From: Albula goreensis
Taxonomy: Eukaryota; Chordata; Actinopteri; Albuliformes; Albulidae
DNA: 64,000 nt
Assembly (NCBI GenBank): GCA_022829145.1
Contig: CM040750.1
Coordinates: forward strand, 1,374,501-1,438,500
Direction: 5' to 3'
The notes beneath the pieces are model-generated. The model ran no database searches. It was not told the DNA's origin and worked only from the letters and a program-made list of their open reading frames with translations. Positions 59,192-64,000 of this stretch are shown here, in pieces; position 1 is the stretch's first letter, and each line of letters starts with the position of its first letter. Made by a program: the position numbers and the translations under genes.

Positions 59192-61580
59192 GAGGTATTG
59201 TGCGGGTCTCAGTTCGCGTGCTGCATTCCCGGCGCCCTCGCCAAACTGTGTGGCTCCATTAATGAGACATTCATAATACCAATCCAGACGAAATATTGCT
59301 TTCACAAAGGAAGCTATGCAGGAAATGCCAGGCGCACCAAAGCAGATTTACAACATTAATTTTGTTATTGAGCAATATCCAGAGGAATCATCTAAATTAT
59401 AGATGGAATAACTGCTGACAATATATATGACCTTACAGTGATATACCATATTCACCGAGAGTACAGGGGTGACACCAGTCACCAGATACTGTCACCCAGC
59501 AGCAGGACCATAAACCCCATGCAGGGCAAGGCATGGCTGGCTGTCTGAGCAATCAATAAGCAGCCCTTTGTCGGGATGCAGTAAATCTGGGCTCACACAG
59601 AAGCGGTCTGTTGATAATAACATCTATGGAACATGTTTTTTTCTCCTCTGGTATAAATAAAGATATGATTTCACAACTAGTTGGATTATAGTGCTGAAAC
59701 GAGATTTTGACAAAATGAATGTGTGTGTACGCACAGTGTCAGGAAATTTGAAATTCTGAGATGTACAGCATTCTAATGAATCTTAATCTTGTATTGATTG
59801 AAATCATTAATTACATTTTTGCAGTGCAGGTAGAAAGACTGCTCAATTCAGCAGTTGGTCAGACACTCTATTCATTATAGCTGTTTGATTCTGAAAGCAT
59901 TAATAAAAAGTTTTTTTATGACGAAGCGAGCAAGTTAAATTAGTAACGTATTCCATTCAGTTTGACTGTATTGACATAAATTCCACAACTATTTGATATG
60001 TTGATGATTTACAATCAATTAGGCACTGCAGCAAGAAAAGGCTGCGCCGCACACAAGTGCCAACCAACTCTGAATAAGATCTGAAGAGTACAACATTTAT
60101 CCAATGTTTTATCCAATATGACAAACTACCAACCTACTTTACATACCTCTGCATTGTCACGTCTTTTAGAAGACAAAATACAGCAAGGTCATATGTAGCA
60201 GAAATTTTATGAAGCAATAACAGTGAATTCAGCTTCACTTCGACCTGAAATGGGATGCCAGTGCTGTCTACAGTGGCGTGCCTTAGCCCTGTATTGGAAA
60301 ACAATCAACAGCTTGGCATCAGGGTGCATGCCACCACTAGGGGACCAGTAAAGAAAGACATCCGAACTGGGAAGTGCAACGACTGCGGAGAAGGACAGTT
60401 AGCCAGATCACTGGGAGGTGCAGCTATTCCAGTTGAGGACAGTTTGATTGAGCCAGTTTGAATGAACAGATCAGAGACCTGTTTAAGGTGTTGAGTTTGA
60501 AAATCAACTGAAGGTAATGTGTAGCTGTTCCATTGTCTGCACTGTAGGCTAGCAGTAAGCATTTAAACTTGATGTGAGCCAGAGGCCAGGTGTAGGTGGA
60601 CAAAATGATATACAAACTAAAGACTAAAGACCTACAAGCCATTAATATACAAGTTATGAATATAATCCATTACATATTCAATTACCTGTGGAGATCTCAG
60701 CTGCACATCTCTGAGATCACACTGTGACCAGTATGTAAAAAAATAAAGCAACCAAATTAACAAATTGACAAAATAAAGTGGGTAAACATTTTAGTGGAAG
60801 AACATGTTGAAAAATAAAAGGTGACAATAGTTCTGTGTAATGAATTTTGGAAAAGGATGTATAATAATGACCAAACACATCAAAGCAAAACAGTAAAGTC
60901 TGTACTGATATTCATGTTTGTGCATTACTCTTTTGGGGGGGATGCAATATTAGTGCTTTAATCATCTAGACAAACTTAAGTAAATGCAATTAACAAACGT
61001 TAATCATTGACTGATGATAAATAATACCACCAAGAACAATGGAAGCCCTGGAAAAGCTGATCTGACTGTGAGGCAGCTCTGGAGCTGTCATAGAGCACAG
61101 ATTGACTGGGCTTGCGGTCTGTTCCTTTAAGTTTTAAAAAAGTGCATCTCCTGAGAGGACAGTTTCATAAAACATTCTAATCCAAGCAACATTGAGTGTA
61201 GGTCAATTTCTTGCATACATACACATTTATGAGAAACATTTAAGACTCAATATACTGAAGTGCGAACTGTCTAAACATAGTACAGTATATCGTCTCAATT
61301 ACTTTGGAACGCACATAAAGAATTCCCATCGGGTATGCATGATATGGTGGATTACCTTTATTTCCAAGCTGCCGTTTTGTTCAAGCCCTGCAGGCCTTCC
61401 CCATGTTCCACGGTGTCAACATAATACAAAATATATCATTTTTATTTCTGCACATAAATTAAAAGTGGATTACTGAAACTGCTCAATTCTGAGTTGTAGT
61501 TGTGCTTTTCACATACATACACACACATCTAAAATATATAAAGCCAGGCAATGGACTGTAGCTTTGGGTTACACCACTCC

Positions 61581-62403
61581 TGAGACTGGATCAGGCCACA
61601 GGCAGGCTGCTGAGACTGCCCTGCAGGATGAGTGGATCAGGCCACAGGCAGGCTGCTGAGACTGCCCTGCAGGATGAGTGGATCAGGCCACAGGCAGGCT
61701 GCAGAGACTGCCCTGCAGGATGAGTGGATCAGGCCACAGGCAGGCTGCAGAGACTGCACCCCTGGATGAGTGGATCAGGATGAGACTGGATCAGGCCACA
61801 GGCAGGCTGCAGGAGACTGCCCTGCAGGATGAGGATGAGTGGATCAGGCCACAGGCAGGCAGGCTGCAGAGACTGCCCTGCAGGATGAGTGGATCAGGCC
61901 CACAGGCAGGCTGCAGAGACTGCCCTGCAGGATGAGGCCACAGGATCCCTGCAGGATGCCCACAGGCAGGCTGCCCAACAGGATGAGTGGATCAGGATGA
62001 GACTGGAGGATCAGGCCACAGGCAGGCTGCAGGCCAGACTGCAGACACTGCCCTACAGGATGGATCAGGCCACAGGCAGGCTGGACTGCCCTGCAGGATG
62101 AGCCACAGGCAGGCTGCTGAGACTGCTCACTGCAGGCCACAAGCAGGCTGCCCTGGATGAGTGGATCAGGATGAGTGGATCCCTGCAGGATGAGGCAGGC
62201 CACAGGCAGGCAGGCTGCAGGATGAGAGACTGCAGAGACTGCCCTGCAGGATGCCCTGCAGGAGGATGAGTGGATCAGGCCACAGGCAGGCTGCTGAGAC
62301 TGCCCCCTGGATGAGTGGATCAGGATGAGTGGCAGGATCAGGCCACAGGCAGGCCACAGGCAGGCTGCAGAGACTGCCCTGCAGGATGAGTGGATCAGGC
62401 CAC
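61581..62403. repeat. 46-bp minisatellite array
   Basis: About 18 units of a 46-bp repeat containing gatgagtggatcaggccaca and ggcaggctgcagagactgcc. The first copies (61581-61790) are regular. Copies from 61790 onward are heavily rearranged by short deletions and re-duplications of caggatgag and ccacaggcagg. The unit contains the near-palindrome ctgccctgcagg. Frames on both strands are artefacts. Confidence 0.94.
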
Positions 62404-64000
62404 AGGCAAGCTTCAGGTGCATGCTGTTCTGGGAGGGCTCTGTTCTGCCGACTGATGATAGTCCCAGATATGCATCAGCCTCAACCAACTCAGAGCGCCT
62501 GTTTCCACATGAATATGTGACCCGACGCGAGCAAAGCCTCCACATTTCGGCCACATCAATTTTACAGGAGAGCACAAAAACCACAGGCGGGGCAGTATTT
62601 TGTCAAAAATGAGATAATGGTGGATTTGAATTCTTATGTGTCATCTCCCTTATTGTTGAAACTGAAAATAACTTTAAATTTAATGAAATATCAAGGCTAA
62701 TTGGTCCTCCAAGAATTGACAAGGGAGAAAATGTCATCAACTCAGCATTACATTGTACTATCAAACCAAGCGATCGAGTATCATATGGGCTCGTCTTCTG
62801 ATACAGTTATGCAGCTTAAGATCTCCCGGTCACAGAGACACAGGACAGCAGAGATGAAGAAACCATTTCTGACTTGGATAAAAAGTACTGTATGTGAAAC
62901 GAAGTGGTCGCGAAGCAGATTTTGAAGAACCGACAGATGATGATGATGCAACTTTCACTGTTCTCACTTACGAACCCGAAGATACAATGCAGTTAGTTGA
63001 CGCTGACTCTGACTCTGACCAACAACTTACAGAAATTCTCAATTTCACCTGTGGTTGCAGTCGAAAGAAAATAGAAAACTCAAACCTCGGCCAGGAATCC
63101 TGTACAAATAAACTGCCTCATGAACGCATCTATTAGCTATGCTATATGGTAAATGCGTTGTTACAGGACATGTTCACTGCACATCAGCACTTTTTGTTGT
63201 ACCTTTTTGTATTTTGTTATAAGCTATACGTGTCATTAAATAGTTTCTTGTTTTATAAATATATTCAGACTATAACCACGCACCTCTATTTCATGTGCCC
63301 AGACAATCACTGTAGCCCTCCGTTAGTCCTCCACCTATAAAAATATAAATAAATCCCCACACCACTCCCAAGAACAATGGGAAGGATTCTCAGCCATCAT
63401 CAGCCATTAGTCCTCCAGCCTTTCAGATGCAATTGCATCCTGGAATAGCTTTTTGGTCAGAGCTGAGTAGGTGAGAATGGGAGCAATGCCACTTTGAACA
63501 CACATTAATGCTGTCTTTAATATGAACAATAAAGAGAGAGCAACTGTCAATGTACCGAAGTCACAGAATGATTAAGAGACATGAAAAGATAGGCTGAGAA
63601 TAAGAGTAAAAAGAAGTATCACAATTTACCAATAAATTAATGTTTAAACTTGAATTATGTTTTTTCATATTTCATATAAATTTATGAATTATTTTTTTTC
63701 AAAACTGCAAATTCAAAATGACCTTACTAATTGATTAAATCACTATCCTAATCTAACTATTATAAGCATCAATTCCTTTTCTGAAAGTGATTTTTTTGCT
63801 GAGAATGTATGCAAAAATGAAAAAGGCTGTTTTCTCAGAACTGCAGTTTGCAAAAGTATAATGTTCTATTGAACACTACGGCAAAAGTATTTCTTAAATC
63901 TTGGCAAGTGATACCTCATTTTGTAGCTCTGAATCTGTATTTTGGAATCATGTAATAAAATAAAAATGTGAATTTTGCGAATGTGCCCCTCAATTATACG
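62404..64000. other. Intergenic stretch at the window end
   Basis: Single-copy sequence after the 46-bp array. Apart from the acidic frame at 62894-63136, described separately, I see no recognised gene or repeat. AATAAA-type signals are frequent but the DNA is A/T-rich. Confidence 0.4.
62894..63136 (+). pseudogene. Acidic frame ending in a cysteine motif, possible transposon-derived remnant
   Basis: The 80-residue frame begins KRSGREADFEEPTDDDD, continues with an acidic stretch (LVDADSDSDQQL) and ends with LNFTCGCSRKK and a later cysteine before a stop. An acidic linker followed by a CxC cysteine cluster recalls small DNA-binding regions of transposon-encoded or cysteine-rich proteins. The cysteine cluster is cut short and I cannot name a family. 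An overlapping frame at 62701-62925 shows that the upstream part is shifted. It may be a decayed copy of a multi-copy element, or chance. Confidence 0.25.

Larger units (their letters stand above)
57486..61580. other. Long intergenic stretch
   Basis: Mostly single-copy DNA with no recognised gene. A 20-T run is at about 57998-58017. A strong potential G-quadruplex is at 58570-58593 and a POU octamer at 59184-59191. The region of about 58040-59350 is comparatively GC-balanced, free of repeats and rich in ATTA/TAAT cores, so it could hold conserved non-coding elements. Confidence 0.4.

Overview
The window looks like intergenic DNA from a ray-finned fish, most likely a teleost. I judge this from the old transposon copies, since no host gene can be named. 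They include a hAT element with TAGGCCTGTCACGATAA-type ends, a second hAT with CCGATA-rich ends, a fish-type Tc1 element, a Ty3/gypsy chromodomain remnant, and a short dispersed repeat with the CTCTTATCCAGAGCAAC signature. I see no convincing host protein-coding gene, rRNA or tRNA. The window fits a gene desert or a very long intron.

The most striking general feature is the density of tandem arrays. Eleven minisatellites with units of about 23 to 58 bp cover roughly 12 kb, close to 19% of the window: 236-1277, 5769-6392, 14329-17608, 23353-24697, 28484-28640, 33254-34458, 39463-39680, 46317-48688, 56103-57069, 57159-57485 and 61581-62403. GA, GT and CA microsatellites lie at 4695-5436 and 36420-36812. 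Most long open frames in the window are by-products of these arrays.

Layout: 0-7 kb holds two minisatellites and the compound microsatellite. 7.2-8.7 kb is a nest of decayed DNA transposons inside a Tigger-like element whose ends resemble a mammalian Tigger family. 9.76-13.93 kb is the best discovery in the window: a 4.2 kb element with matching 12-bp inverted ends, a 4-bp target duplication, inverted subterminal TTCTCATTACC motifs and a degenerate DDE/DDD-type transposase gene of an unusual family, possibly Sola-like. 14.3-17.6 kb is a 58-bp satellite with local dimeric higher-order structure. 17.6-31 kb is mostly single-copy AT-rich DNA with a 43-bp array and a hAT element. 31.0-32.0 kb is CpG-rich and is the best candidate for a promoter or regulatory block. 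32.7-41.5 kb carries a gypsy remnant, a 43-bp compound array, a mariner/Tigger element and a Tc1 element. 46.3-48.7 kb is a 28-bp array, followed directly by a clean hAT element with a perfect 8-bp duplication. 49.5-64 kb is single-copy sequence with a SINE-like repeat, a hAT end and three more arrays.

No genes act together here. The window records repeated transposon invasion, all copies now broken, plus minisatellite expansion. Family assignments rest on recognition of motifs and ends, not on a database search.
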